Assembly (NCBI RefSeq): GCF_003025555.1
Contig: NZ_PYMH01000014.1
Location: forward strand, 62,001 to 126,000
Source of the DNA: Photobacterium lutimaris
GTDB taxonomy: Bacteria > Pseudomonadota > Gammaproteobacteria > Enterobacterales > Vibrionaceae
DNA length: 64,000 bases
Reading direction: 5' to 3'
Below, piece after piece: positions 55,751 to 64,000 of the stretch (the first letter of the stretch is position 1; each line of letters starts with the position of its first letter). The translations under genes were made by a program, and so were the position numbers. A model generated the notes under the pieces. It made no database searches, was not told where the DNA came from, and saw nothing but the letters and a program-made list of their open reading frames with translations.

Positions 55751-55773
55751 GGGCGATGGGTTGTTGAAACAAT

Positions 55774-55802
55774 AAAAAACGCCGCTTAGCGGCGTTTTTT
55801 TT
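55774..55802 (+). terminator. pgi terminator
   Basis: AAAAAACGCCGC, TTA, GCGGCGTTTTTTTT; may also serve the convergent cold-shock gene. Confidence 0.9.
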
Positions 55803-55823
55803 ATGAAGAGCGAGTTGCCGGCA

Positions 55824-56033
55824 TTAAGACAGAGCAATAACTTCGCTAGCTTGTGGACCTTTCTGACCATCTGTCACGATAAACTCGACATTTTGACCTT
55901 CCTGCAGGGTGCGACGGCCCTGAGCCTGAATAGCACTGAAGTGGACGAATACATCTTTGCCATCAGCACCAGAAATGAAGCCAAAGCCCTTTTCATCGTT
56001 GAACCATTTAACGGTCCCAGTCAGTTTGTTCAT
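55824..56033 (-). CDS. Cold-shock family protein (CspA-like)
   Basis: 69 residues, MNKLTGTVKWFNDEKGFGFISG, with RNP1 KGFGFI and RNP2 VFVHF. Binds single-stranded RNA/DNA. The start is the ATG ending at 56033; a longer frame upstream lies in the 5' leader. The leader is long (over 100 bases), as in thermoregulated csp mRNAs, but the paralogue name cannot be set by eye. Confidence 0.95.
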   Translation of the reverse strand: MNKLTGTVKWFNDEKGFGFISGADGKDVFVHFSAIQAQGRRTLQEGQNVEFIVTDGQKGPQASEVIALS

Positions 56034-56304
56034 GTTACGTTCTTTCCTTTGAATGAGGGTATTTCCTTGCTTAGCCCCTACGGGGAAGCAAAATGACGCG
56101 CAGGGGTACATCAAATCATAAGTGTGTTGATGCCTATCCAGCATAATGAGCATAGATCGAATATATGACAGTTGGTAGTTTTTTATTCGAGATTTGTGGC
56201 AACTTCACATAAAAATCAAAGTGATAAGTTTGATGATAGATTGCGGGAAATACTTTCAGCCAGCGAGGCTAGCTGAAAGTCAAAGGAGAGTGTGGAAGTG
56301 GGGT

Positions 56305-56769
56305 TTAGCTGTCAAAGCATATTTCAATAAAGGCTTTGCCGTATTCAGAATCAAACGGCATGATGATGATGGCACTATCACACTTGTGGGTGATGGTATG
56401 GCCACGGCCTGAGACGACAGCTGGCGTTGCCATATCGAACTCATAGCCTTTTTCGGCCAAAATGCGTTTAGCGCCACCGGTTACCATGTTGGTAATTTCA
56501 CCTACCATATCAGTGACTTCCTCGTTAATGCTGTGTGGGCGTTCACCCAGCATTCTCTGCATGATCTCCAGAGCGAGCCCTTCATCAAAAGTGATTGACA
56601 TCGAGCCTCTGGTTTTCGGACCGACCATACCAATCAAGCCTGAGACATCGCCTCTGGCTACTTCATCTTTTTTTAGCCGGGGTTTCTGAGGAGCCAGCTC
56701 CATTGACGCCATTGTTTTGAGAACATTCAACAGTGACGCTAAGAAAGGGTTTACGAATTCTGCGCGCAT
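56305..56769 (-). CDS. CheX family chemotaxis phosphatase
   Basis: 154 residues. Contains the CheC/CheX helix motif EEVTDMVGEITNMVTGGAKR, whose Glu and Asn would act in CheY-P dephosphorylation, and ends AIIIMPFDSEYGKAFIEICFDS. It stands alone, not in a chemotaxis operon. No signal peptide or membrane segment. It may act on CheY or another receiver; that is inference. Confidence 0.85.
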   Translation of the reverse strand: MRAEFVNPFLASLLNVLKTMASMELAPQKPRLKKDEVARGDVSGLIGMVGPKTRGSMSITFDEGLALEIMQRMLGERPHSINEEVTDMVGEITNMVTGGAKRILAEKGYEFDMATPAVVSGRGHTITHKCDSAIIIMPFDSEYGKAFIEICFDS

Positions 56770-56806
56770 AATTTAATAACGACGATCTCTGTCTGAATAA
56801 AATAAC

Positions 56807-57250
56807 TTACTTGTTTTTACAATGCTGGCAAACACCATGGCTTTCAACGACATGGTTAGTGACCTCAAAGCCTCGCTGCTCGGCGCGTTGGCGAAGAAGC
56901 TTGGCAAGCTCTTCGTCGTGGCACTCTTCGACGTTACCGCACTGGCTGCAGATGAGAAGCTGGGAACAATGATCAGCGTGACCCAGTAAGCAACAGGCAA
57001 TATAGCTATTGGTTGATTCGACTTTGTGGACAAAGCCTTGGGCTAGAAGAAAGTCCAGCGCTCGGTAAACCGTCGGCGGCTTGGCTTGGGGTTCGCTGTC
57101 GCGCAGCAAATCCAAGAGTTCATAAGCACTGATGGAACTGTGGTGTTCGATGATCAGGGCCAGAACTTTCAGTCTTTGAGGTGTCAGTCTTACTCCTCGT
57201 TGCTCACAGAGCTGCTGGGCGGTTGCCAGCAACTGACCTTTATTTGCCAT
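56807..57250 (-). CDS. zur: Zinc uptake regulator Zur
   Basis: 147 residues, Fur family. Winged helix GVRLTPQRLKVLALIIEHH and PPTVYRALDFLLAQGFVHKV. The structural zinc site is CSQCGN and CQHC; the region HADHCSQLLIC is the regulatory site. Divergent from the distal dusA across a gap. A position upstream of dusA matches E. coli. Confidence 0.94.
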   Translation of the reverse strand: MANKGQLLATAQQLCEQRGVRLTPQRLKVLALIIEHHSSISAYELLDLLRDSEPQAKPPTVYRALDFLLAQGFVHKVESTNSYIACCLLGHADHCSQLLICSQCGNVEECHDEELAKLLRQRAEQRGFEVTNHVVESHGVCQHCKNK

Positions 57251-58214
57251 ATAACCTCAAAATACAAGCGATAAGCCTTACATATTACCACACTCATGCC
57301 CAAAGTGACCTTTGTTATGGTGATTCCGTTAATTGCGCCTGAAAACGAACTGGGAAAAAGAGGCGTCTTGCATCAGTGATAAGCATTTCATGTATCTCTG
57401 TTTACCTTTTTTGCGAAAAAACACCTAAAAGCTGTCGTTGTGACTCGTCTCGCTTGTCTCTTTTTATAACTCACTGATTAATAATGGGTTTAGTGCTTGT
57501 GCAGCTTTTCTTGTTTTTTCTCTCGTCAGCGATGAAGTATTTTCATTATGGAGGATTGATTAATAATTCTTTTAAATTCAATGCCTTATGTTTGAGTGTT
57601 GAGTTTTTCTGATGTTAGTTGGCCTATGGTGTTCTTTTTGCTCTTAGTATTTAGTATATGATGTTCTATTTGCTCTTAGTATTTGGTACATCATGATCTA
57701 TTTAGTTGGATCAATTGGCCTATGATGATCGTTTTACTGTGGCTGTCGAAGCAAACTCATCACTGTGTTGATGTGCTTCTTTTTTGTTTTTTTTCAGCGA
57801 AAAGGTGAACCAGTGCTTTTGGTGATAAGTGATATTGATATTGATCCTTTAAAATTCAACAACTTAAGTTGAATGTACAGCTTTCCTGGTTTTTTCGATG
57901 GCTTGCTGTTGTCAAAATGATTGTATGCCTGGGTTTGATGAACATTTGTTTTTTAAGGTGTTGTTTTTAATCGCCTTTTATTTTGCCATTAAAAGGTTTG
58001 CCGGGGGCTAAATACTGCTGGGTAAGCCAGCTGTTTGTGGTGGTTTACAGGAGGTGTTGCCTTAATTTTTTGGGTTGTCTCGGTGGTATTTGGGATAAAG
58101 GCAGGAATAGGGTAGAATCCGCCTCCTTGCAGCGTTGTGAGATCCATGGCGTGGGAGGATCGTTCCCAAAGTGCCTGGAACGAGAGATTTAGCGGTCGAT
58201 AATGAGGTTTTCCG
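57251..58214. repeat. ~960-bp AT-rich gap with inverted copies of the composite repeat
   Basis: No gene seen. Reverse-oriented cores lie at 57498-57519 (GTGCAGCTTTTCTTGTTTTT) and 57875-57896 (TGTACAGCTTTCCTGGTTTT), and a weak forward core near 57413 (GCGAAAAAACACCTAAAAGC). TTGGCCTATG-type motifs occur near 57618 and 57715, as beside rimK. A 32-bp tandem repeat sits at 57631-57694. The dusA promoter must lie at the right end. A small frame at 57983-58192 has no support. Confidence 0.6.
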
Positions 58215-59255
58215 ATGACAGATACTGCTGTTGTAATGAACGAACAGTCTAATGATGAGCAACTACAGTTGGGTCAATACCCGGACTGTCGTCTATCCAT
58301 TGCGCCGATGCTCGATTGGACTGACCGCCATTGCCGTTATTTCCATCGTTTGCTCAGTGAGCGTACCCAGCTTTATACCGAAATGGTGACCACGGGAGCC
58401 ATTATCTACGGCAAGGGCGATTATTTGGCCTACAACGAAGAAGAGCATCCGCTTGTGTTACAACTGGGTGGTTCAAACCCGGTCGATCTGGCCCAGTGTG
58501 CCAAGTTGGCGGCTGAGCGCGGCTATGACGAGATTAACCTTAATGTCGGTTGCCCGTCTGATCGCGTGCAGAATGGCCGTTTCGGTGCATGCCTAATGGG
58601 AGAAGCCGATTTGGTGGCACAGTGTGTCTCTGCGATGCGCGAAGTGGCAGATATTCCGGTATCGGTAAAGACCCGAATTGGTATTGATGATCAGGATTCA
58701 TATGAATTTCTGACCGACTTTATTCGCACCGTCAGCGAAAAAAGCGGTTGTGAAGATTTTACCATTCATGCCCGTAAAGCGTGGTTGAGTGGTTTGAGCC
58801 CGAAGGAAAATCGTGAGATCCCACCACTGGATTACCCGCGTGTTTATCAACTGAAGAAAGACTTTCCACACCTGACCATGGGGATCAATGGCGGTGTGAA
58901 GACCATGGAAGAAATTGAAGCGCACCTTCAGCATATGGATGGTGTAATGGTGGGCCGTGAAGCCTACCAAAACCCTTATTTGTTGGCTGAGGTTGATCAG
59001 CGTTTGTTTGGTTCTGATAAGCCGGTGAAAAAGCGCCGTGAAATTGTGGAAGCCATGTTCCCGTATATTGAGCGTGAGTTGGCGAAAGGAGCTTACCTGA
59101 ACCATATCAGCCGCCATATGCTGGGGTTGTTCCAGGGTATGCCGGGTGCGCGCCAGTGGCGCCGTCATATCAGTGAAAATGCCCATAAACCAGGTTCTGG
59201 TATTGAGGTACTACAACAGGCGATGGCGAAGATCCCGGCTCACCTTGATGTGTAA
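58215..59255 (+). CDS. dusA: tRNA-dihydrouridine synthase A
   Basis: 346 residues. FMN TIM barrel with SIAPMLDWTDRHCRYFHRLL, the catalytic Cys in NVGCPSDRVQNGRFGACLM, and GINGGVKTMEEI. Reduces U20/U20a in tRNA. Some in-frame Met codons inside the first 35 residues are alternative starts. zur lies upstream and pspG downstream as in E. coli. Confidence 0.96.
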   Translation: MTDTAVVMNEQSNDEQLQLGQYPDCRLSIAPMLDWTDRHCRYFHRLLSERTQLYTEMVTTGAIIYGKGDYLAYNEEEHPLVLQLGGSNPVDLAQCAKLAAERGYDEINLNVGCPSDRVQNGRFGACLMGEADLVAQCVSAMREVADIPVSVKTRIGIDDQDSYEFLTDFIRTVSEKSGCEDFTIHARKAWLSGLSPKENREIPPLDYPRVYQLKKDFPHLTMGINGGVKTMEEIEAHLQHMDGVMVGREAYQNPYLLAEVDQRLFGSDKPVKKRREIVEAMFPYIERELAKGAYLNHISRHMLGLFQGMPGARQWRRHISENAHKPGSGIEVLQQAMAKIPAHLDV

Positions 59256-59321
59256 GGTATTGATATAATAATGGTGAATTAAGCCGATAAGTTGGCGAAA
59301 TATACCAAGCTCAAAATTGTG

Positions 59322-59352
59322 AAGGCATGCCGCATTACGGCGTGCCTTTTTT
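59322..59352 (+). terminator. dusA terminator
   Basis: AAGGCATGCCG, a short loop, CGGCGTGCCTTTTTT; an intrinsic terminator 66 bp after dusA. Confidence 0.88.
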
Positions 59353-59425
59353 AATGTTCTGATTTTATTGGTAAAGCTCTTTTTCTTACAACGTGGTCTA
59401 ATTTGTGCAATGCCTAGGTTATATA

Positions 59426-59441
59426 AGGCAATGGTATTGCC
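59426..59441 (+). promoter_or_regulatory. Candidate sigma-54 promoter of pspG
   Basis: AGGCAATGGTATTGCC has the GG (59427-59428) and GC (59439-59440) elements exactly ten bases apart, as in TGGCAC-N5-TTGCA. It lies 34 bp upstream of pspG. pspG in E. coli is a sigma-54/PspF target, which supports the assignment. No PspF site was located. Confidence 0.55.
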
Positions 59442-59474
59442 AATGATGCTTACTGGATGTCGAAGGAGAGAGCG

Positions 59475-59705
59475 ATGATTGAGTTTCTATTTTTGCTGGT
59501 GTTTGCCGTGGTGTTGGTTTGTACCGGTGTGAGTATTCTGGGGATGGCGTTGGCGGTTGCCGCTGGTTTTATCGTCATGGCGGTTGCCGGGATGATTGGG
59601 GTGATGTTTAAAATGCTGCCTTGGCTGCTGCTGATTGTTGTCGGGGTGTGGTTTTACCGTGAGCATAAAACTGAGCAAACGCACAGAAAACGTTACTACC
59701 GCTGA
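59475..59705 (+). CDS. pspG: Envelope stress protein PspG
   Basis: 76 residues from ATG 59475 (MIEFLFLLVFAVVLVCTGVS), preceded by GGAGAGAG. Two or three hydrophobic segments and a basic tail EHKTEQTHRKRYYR. Length, downstream position after dusA and the sigma-54 candidate match PspG, a phage-shock effector. Sequence similarity to E. coli PspG is modest. Confidence 0.85.
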   Translation: MIEFLFLLVFAVVLVCTGVSILGMALAVAAGFIVMAVAGMIGVMFKMLPWLLLIVVGVWFYREHKTEQTHRKRYYR

Positions 59706-59852
59706 TCGTGGTTGAAAATAAGGCCACGATAAGGATGCAAAATTTTGAAAAGAAACCAGATGTTTGACATTTCAAGTGCAGTTTTCTTAATCGGCATCTG
59801 ATATAGTCTGGCCGTTTTTTAGCTAAATACTAATAAAGAGCGGAGACTCGAA

Positions 59853-60491
59853 ATGAAAAAATTAGCGCTTTCTGCGGTAGCCGCTGCTGTCGCACTGTCT
59901 GCGGCAGTGCCTGCCCAGGCAGCAATGCTGTTTGGGGTAAAAGCCGGTGTTGATGCTTGGTTCACCGATGCCAAGGTTAACGATAGCCGTAGCCTGTCTG
60001 ACAGCAATACGTCAGGCTCTTACTATGTGGCGTTTGAGCATTTCGTTCCATTGGTGCCAAACTTCCGTTTGCGTTACACCGATATCGACAACGGTAATGT
60101 GTCATTCGGCCAAACGGATTACACCGCATACTACGAAATTCTGGATAACGATGCTGTGGCGTTCGATATCGGTGTGACCATGAGCAAGTTCAACTCGGGC
60201 AAGTTCAATAACGAGAAGTTCAGCGAGTGGCAGCCAAATATCTACGGTAACGTTGAGCTGGGTATCCCAATGACACCAGTATCACTGTTCGGTGATCTTA
60301 ACTTCGGTAACTACGATAGCACCAGCACCGTAGATGGCCAGGCTGGCGTGAAGTGGAGCATTCCACTGGTCGCGGCAGATCTGAACCTGCGTGCAGGCTA
60401 CCGTGTGATGGACTACGATTTTGACTTCATTAACACTGGCGGCGAATTCTTTGCTGACGGTTGGTTTATCGGTGCAGAGATCGATATCTAA
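59853..60491 (+). CDS. TIGR04219-like outer-membrane beta-barrel protein
   Basis: 212 residues with signal peptide MKKLALSAVAAAVALSAAVPAQA. The mature part starts AMLFGVKAGVDAWFTDAKVN, shows alternating strands such as NFRLRYTDIDNGN, and ends FADGWFIGAEIDI. This fits the small vibrio outer-membrane beta-barrel family TIGR04219; function unknown. Monocistronic with its own terminator. Confidence 0.85.
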   Translation: MKKLALSAVAAAVALSAAVPAQAAMLFGVKAGVDAWFTDAKVNDSRSLSDSNTSGSYYVAFEHFVPLVPNFRLRYTDIDNGNVSFGQTDYTAYYEILDNDAVAFDIGVTMSKFNSGKFNNEKFSEWQPNIYGNVELGIPMTPVSLFGDLNFGNYDSTSTVDGQAGVKWSIPLVAADLNLRAGYRVMDYDFDFINTGGEFFADGWFIGAEIDI

Positions 60492-60516
60492 GCGATTAAA
60501 TTAGCTCATCTATTCC

Positions 60517-60544
60517 AAAGCCACGAGAAATAGTGGCTTTTTTA
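60517..60544 (+). terminator. Terminator of the outer-membrane barrel gene
   Basis: AAAGCCAC, 8-base loop, GTGGCTTTTTT. Confidence 0.85.
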
Positions 60545-60607
60545 TTGCCTATTTTCTCGGTTTTGTACCATTTTTATAAAAGGTGCAACTGGAAGGGGCA
60601 GAGGCTT

Positions 60608-60841
60608 ATGACGTTAACCGAATTGCAGAACCTCTATACCAAGAACGATATAGTGGAAGCCGTAATCGAACCCTCCATTCAGGCAAATGGATGGATCGTC
60701 GAGTTTCGCCATCGCCGGGGCGGTTTTGTCCCTCTGACTGACGGGGCGGGTAGTGAAAAATGCTATCGCGATATTGATACGGCCACCGAGCGGGCATTCG
60801 AGGTTGGTTTTCACCAAGTGAGGATCGCCGATACCTTTTGA
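60608..60841 (+). CDS. Small conserved-looking unknown protein
   Basis: 77 residues from ATG 60608 (MTLTELQNLYTKNDIVEAVI), which has GGGGCAGAGG upstream; an in-frame start at 60533 would cross the preceding terminator. The chain IEPSIQANGWIVEFRHRRGG and CYRDIDTATERAFEVGFHQV looks like a small folded alpha/beta domain, with no membrane segment. Not recognised. It lies alone before cysJ. Confidence 0.7.
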   Translation: MTLTELQNLYTKNDIVEAVIEPSIQANGWIVEFRHRRGGFVPLTDGAGSEKCYRDIDTATERAFEVGFHQVRIADTF

Positions 60842-60854
60842 ATACAAAGAAAGG

Positions 60855-60880
60855 CTGCAGCGTGAGTTGCAGTTTTTTTT
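60855..60880 (+). terminator. Probable terminator of the small gene
   Basis: CTGCA, 8-base loop, TGCAG followed by eight T. Short stem, so weaker than the others. Confidence 0.6.
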
Positions 60881-60987
60881 ACCCACCATCCTTACAAATC
60901 GTTATAAAACATTCTTATCTATTCTTTCTTGTTATTTCCCAGAGTAGCTAATCTAACCCATACGCAATGTATAGGGATCGTCGTGTC

Positions 60988-62817
60988 ATGTTACTTAAGG
61001 AACTTTCAGCTTTGGCCAGCCCGCTCAATGATCAGCAAATAGGTCAATTACAGCAGGCTGCTGCCGAGCTTTCGCCACAACAGTTGGCGTGGATCAGTGG
61101 TTATTTTTGGGGCCTTAGCCAAACTCAGGTGGCTGGTCAGGCTCAGCCTTCACCAGCACCCGCATTAGCAACCAGCAATCAACCTGCCGGTAAGCTGACC
61201 ATCATTTATGCTTCCCAGACCGGGAATGCCAAAGGGGTGGCTGAGCAGCTGAAAGACGAAGCAGACGCCAAGGGCATCAAGGCGGAGGTTTTTGCTGCCG
61301 GGGATTATAAGGGGAAAAACCTCGCCAAGGAGACCCATGTCATTATTGTGGCCTCCACCCATGGTGAGGGAGAGGCACCCGATGATGCCATTGAGTTGCA
61401 TGAATTCCTGCAATCGAAGAAAGCCCCTCAACTGCCTAACTTGCAGTATGCCGTGATTGGCTTGGGCGACTCTAGCTATGAATATTTCTGCCAGACCGCC
61501 AAAGACTTTGATGCTTTCCTTGGCAAACTTGGGGCAACATCATTCCTGCCTCGTCTCGATTGTGACGTGGATTACGAGTCAGAGGCCGTACAGTGGCGCG
61601 CTCAGGCACTGGGTAAGGTTGAGGAAACCCTGAAATCTGACCCCGCATCCGGTGAAGCGGATATCGTCCAGCTGCCCGTTGGCCAGGCAGCTCCCGCCGT
61701 ATCCGTTTATAGCAAGAAGAACCCGTACCCGGCTGCATTGCTGGCCAGCCAGAAAATTACTGGTCGGCAGTCGGGTAAAGATGTTCGCCATGTGGAAATC
61801 GATCTTGAGGGCTCCGGCCTTACTTATCAGCCGGGTGATGCACTGGGGGTGTGGTACGACAACGCGCCGGATTTGGTCGAGGCGATTCTGCATAAGGTTG
61901 GTTTAGCGGCCGACGAGCAGGTTGAGGTGGATGGCGAGTTGCTGCCGCTGGCTGATGCTCTGATCCGCCACTATGAAATTACGCTCGCCAACCCGCAGCT
62001 GGTGACCAAATACGCTGAACTGTCAGGCAGTAAAAAATTGGCGAAGCTGGTCGAAGACAGAGACAAGCTGCGCGAATATGCCGCCAATACTCAGATTATT
62101 GATGTTCTTAGTGAGAAAAAAGCAGCTCTGAGCGCAGAACAGCTGCTTGGCTTGCTGCGTCGTCTGACCCCCCGCTTGTATTCGATTGCCTCGAGCCAAG
62201 AAGAAGTGGGTGACGAAGTGCACCTGACCGTTGGGCTGGTGGAGTACCAGAAAGGGGGTGAAACCCGTCAAGGCGGTGCCTCTGGCTATTTGGCCCAGCG
62301 GTTGGAAGAAGGCGACAGCGTTAGGGTATTTGTCGAACCCAACAACCATTTCAAACTGCCGGTAGATGATACCACTCCGGTGATCATGGTCGGGCCGGGC
62401 ACGGGTATTGCGCCGTTCCGTGCCTTTGTTCAGGAGCGGGATAACCGTGATGCCAAAGGTAAGAATTGGCTGTTCTTTGGCGACCGAACCTTCACAGAGG
62501 ATTTCTTGTATCAGGTTGAATGGCAGAAATATTTGAAATCCGGTGTGGTGGATAGGATCGATGTGGCGTTTAGCCGAGATCAGGCTGAAAAGGTGTATGT
62601 CCAGCACCGCTTGCTCGAGCATGCGGCAGAAGTGTGGCAGTGGCTGCAAGACGGTGCTCATTTTTATGTCTGCGGTGATGCGACTCGTATGGCCAAAGAT
62701 GTCCACGATGCCCTGATTACGATTGTCGAACAGCAGGGGAGTAAGAGTCGCGAGCAGGCCGAGCAATATTTAAGTGAACTACGCAAGAGCAAGCGTTATC
62801 AAAAGGATGTGTACTAA
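60988..62817 (+). CDS. cysJ: Sulfite reductase flavoprotein alpha subunit CysJ
   Basis: About 609 residues from ATG 60988 (MLLKELSALASPLNDQQ), chosen because AGGGA lies 10 bases upstream; the alternative ATG at 60967 has no ribosome site. N-terminal flavodoxin (IIYASQTGNAKGVAEQLKDE, THGEGEAPDD), then FAD (RLYSIASS) and NADPH domains (GPGTGIAPFRAF) and terminal KRYQKDVY. It feeds electrons to CysI for sulfite reduction. Confidence 0.95.
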   Translation: MLLKELSALASPLNDQQIGQLQQAAAELSPQQLAWISGYFWGLSQTQVAGQAQPSPAPALATSNQPAGKLTIIYASQTGNAKGVAEQLKDEADAKGIKAEVFAAGDYKGKNLAKETHVIIVASTHGEGEAPDDAIELHEFLQSKKAPQLPNLQYAVIGLGDSSYEYFCQTAKDFDAFLGKLGATSFLPRLDCDVDYESEAVQWRAQALGKVEETLKSDPASGEADIVQLPVGQAAPAVSVYSKKNPYPAALLASQKITGRQSGKDVRHVEIDLEGSGLTYQPGDALGVWYDNAPDLVEAILHKVGLAADEQVEVDGELLPLADALIRHYEITLANPQLVTKYAELSGSKKLAKLVEDRDKLREYAANTQIIDVLSEKKAALSAEQLLGLLRRLTPRLYSIASSQEEVGDEVHLTVGLVEYQKGGETRQGGASGYLAQRLEEGDSVRVFVEPNNHFKLPVDDTTPVIMVGPGTGIAPFRAFVQERDNRDAKGKNWLFFGDRTFTEDFLYQVEWQKYLKSGVVDRIDVAFSRDQAEKVYVQHRLLEHAAEVWQWLQDGAHFYVCGDATRMAKDVHDALITIVEQQGSKSREQAEQYLSELRKSKRYQKDVY

Positions 62818-64000
62818 TGAGCGAGCAAAAACTGTCGGATAACGAACGCCTCAAGCGTGAAAGTAACTTCCTGCGTGGCACCATTGTCGAGGATTTGAAT
62901 AACCGGATCACCGGTGGCTTTACCGCTGATAACTTCCAGCTGATCCGCTTTCACGGGATGTATCAGCAAGACGACCGCGATATCCGTACCGAACGAGCCA
63001 AGCAGAAGCTAGAGCCGCTGCACAATGTGATGCTGCGGGCCCGGATGCCGGGGGGAGTGATCACGCCTAAGCAATGGTTGGCGATTGACAAGTTTGCCGC
63101 GGATCATTCCCTGTATGGCAGTATCCGCTTGACGACCCGTCAGACTTTCCAGTTCCACGGTGTACTCAAGCCGAATATCAAGCTGATGCACCAAACCCTG
63201 AACCAAATCGGCATTGACTCGATTGCCACCGCCGGTGACGTGAACCGAAATGTACTGTGTACCACCAATCCGGTGGAATCCGAGTTGCACCAGCAGGCGT
63301 ATGAGTGGGCAACGAAGATCAGCGAACATTTATTGCCGAAAACCCGTGCTTATGCCGAGATTTGGCTTGATGGTGACAAACTGGAAACCACGGATGAAGA
63401 GCCGATCCTCGGTAGTAATTACTTGCCGAGGAAGTTTAAAACTACCGTGGTGATCCCACCGCAAAACGATGTCGATGTTCATGCGAATGATCTGAATTTT
63501 GTCGCCATTGCTGAGCAGGGCCAATTGATTGGTTTCAATGTGCTGGTGGGGGGCGGTTTGGCTATGACCCATGGTGATAAGGCCACTTATCCGCGCAAGG
63601 CGGACGATTTTGGCTTTATCCCGCTGGAGAAAACCCTCGATGTTGCTGCGGCAGTGGTCACTACCCAGCGCGATTGGGGGAATCGATCTAACCGCAAGAA
63701 TGCCAAGACCAAGTACACCCTAGACAGGGTCGGTGTTGATGTCTTCAAGGCCGAAGTTGAGAAACGGGCTGACATCGAGTTTGCCCCGAGTCGACCTTAT
63801 GTCTTTACCGAGCGTGGTGACAATATTGGCTGGGTCGAAGGGATTGATGGCAAGCATCACCTGACGCTGTTTATTGAAAATGGTCGTTTGTTGGATTATC
63901 CGGGCAAGCCTTTGAAAACGGGGGTGGCGGAGATCGCGAAAACCCATAAAGGGGATTTTCGGATGACGGCGAACCAGAACTTGATTGTCGCCGGTGTCCC
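62817..64000 (+). CDS. cysI: Sulfite reductase hemoprotein beta subunit CysI (3' end outside window)
   Basis: Begins at 62817 (MSEQKLSDNERLKRESNFLRG), sharing one base with the cysJ stop. About 394 residues are visible: FQLIRFHGMYQQDDRD, GSIRLTTRQTFQFHGVL, CTTNP and GFIPLEKTLDV. The siroheme/[4Fe-4S] cysteines would lie further on and cannot be seen. It reduces sulfite to sulfide with CysJ. Confidence 0.96.
   Translation, partial: MSEQKLSDNERLKRESNFLRGTIVEDLNNRITGGFTADNFQLIRFHGMYQQDDRDIRTERAKQKLEPLHNVMLRARMPGGVITPKQWLAIDKFAADHSLYGSIRLTTRQTFQFHGVLKPNIKLMHQTLNQIGIDSIATAGDVNRNVLCTTNPVESELHQQAYEWATKISEHLLPKTRAYAEIWLDGDKLETTDEEPILGSNYLPRKFKTTVVIPPQNDVDVHANDLNFVAIAEQGQLIGFNVLVGGGLAMTHGDKATYPRKADDFGFIPLEKTLDVAAAVVTTQRDWGNRSNRKNAKTKYTLDRVGVDVFKAEVEKRADIEFAPSRPYVFTERGDNIGWVEGIDGKHHLTLFIENGRLLDYPGKPLKTGVAEIAKTHKGDFRMTANQNLIVAGV

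Noticed and set aside
57983..58192. 69-residue reading frame before dusA
   Set aside because: Composition is unlike neighbouring genes, with no homology recognised and no ribosome site; likely leader sequence.

Overview
The window is a stretch of a Vibrionaceae main chromosome. The evidence is MotX (a sodium-type polar flagellar motor protein) beside purA, an fMet/Gly tRNA array, a cysJ-cysI start, a CheX-type phosphatase, and Vibrio/Photobacterium-like sequence in almost every housekeeping gene. Gene order follows the E. coli 94-min region closely: groESL, epmB/efp, frdABCD/epmA, psd-rsgA, orn, glycine tRNAs, queG-nnr-tsaE-amiB-mutL-miaA-hfq-hflXKC-purA, nsrR-rnr-rlmB-rpsF-rpsR-rplI, dnaB-alr, pgi, zur, dusA-pspG. 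A Photobacterium-like organism seems most likely, but the species cannot be fixed from this sequence. No phage, insertion sequence, CRISPR array or rRNA is seen.

Layout. 0-7.7 kb: a partial MATE exporter, groESL, an mgtC-like gene and rimK set among AT-rich repeat-filled gaps, then the divergent epmB/efp pair. 7.8-14.2 kb: an SPFH membrane protein, the fumarate reductase operon with a near-perfect CRP site upstream, and divergent epmA. With epmB and efp, the window holds the EF-P beta-lysylation set except its hydroxylase. 14.5-21.9 kb: alpha-carbonic anhydrase, a chemoreceptor, a DASS anion transporter, psd, rsgA and orn. 22.0-24.2 kb: an array of four initiator-Met and six Gly(GCC) tRNAs built by tandem duplication, with degenerate tRNA copies, followed by a dense DnaA-box cluster in the position of E. 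coli datA. 24.2-36.6 kb: the queG-to-hflC supercluster. 36.7-45.9 kb: purA, motX behind a perfect FliA-type promoter, divergent hmp/nsrR around an NsrR-like palindrome, rnr-rlmB, and the rpsF-(priB)-rpsR-rplI operon. 45.9-55.8 kb: a DUF481 barrel, dnaB-alr, an Omp85-type barrel, three unrecognised genes, yjbQ and pgi. 55.8-64 kb: a cold-shock gene, cheX, zur, a repeat-rich gap, dusA-pspG, an outer-membrane barrel, a small unknown gene, cysJ and the start of cysI.

The most interesting points concern replication. (1) priB, normally between rpsF and rpsR, is a multiply frameshifted pseudogene. (2) Just downstream of dnaB-alr is a pair of overlapping unknown genes. The first has an HTH_36-like winged-helix N-terminus and the second a WPPSF-type segment recalling phage replication P proteins, so they look like a chromosomal initiator/helicase-loader-like pair. 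(3) The cluster of eight exact or near DnaA boxes between the tRNA-Gly array and queG matches the location of datA. A family of composite intergenic repeats, in forward copies around mgtC/rimK and inverted copies before dusA, is also unexplained.
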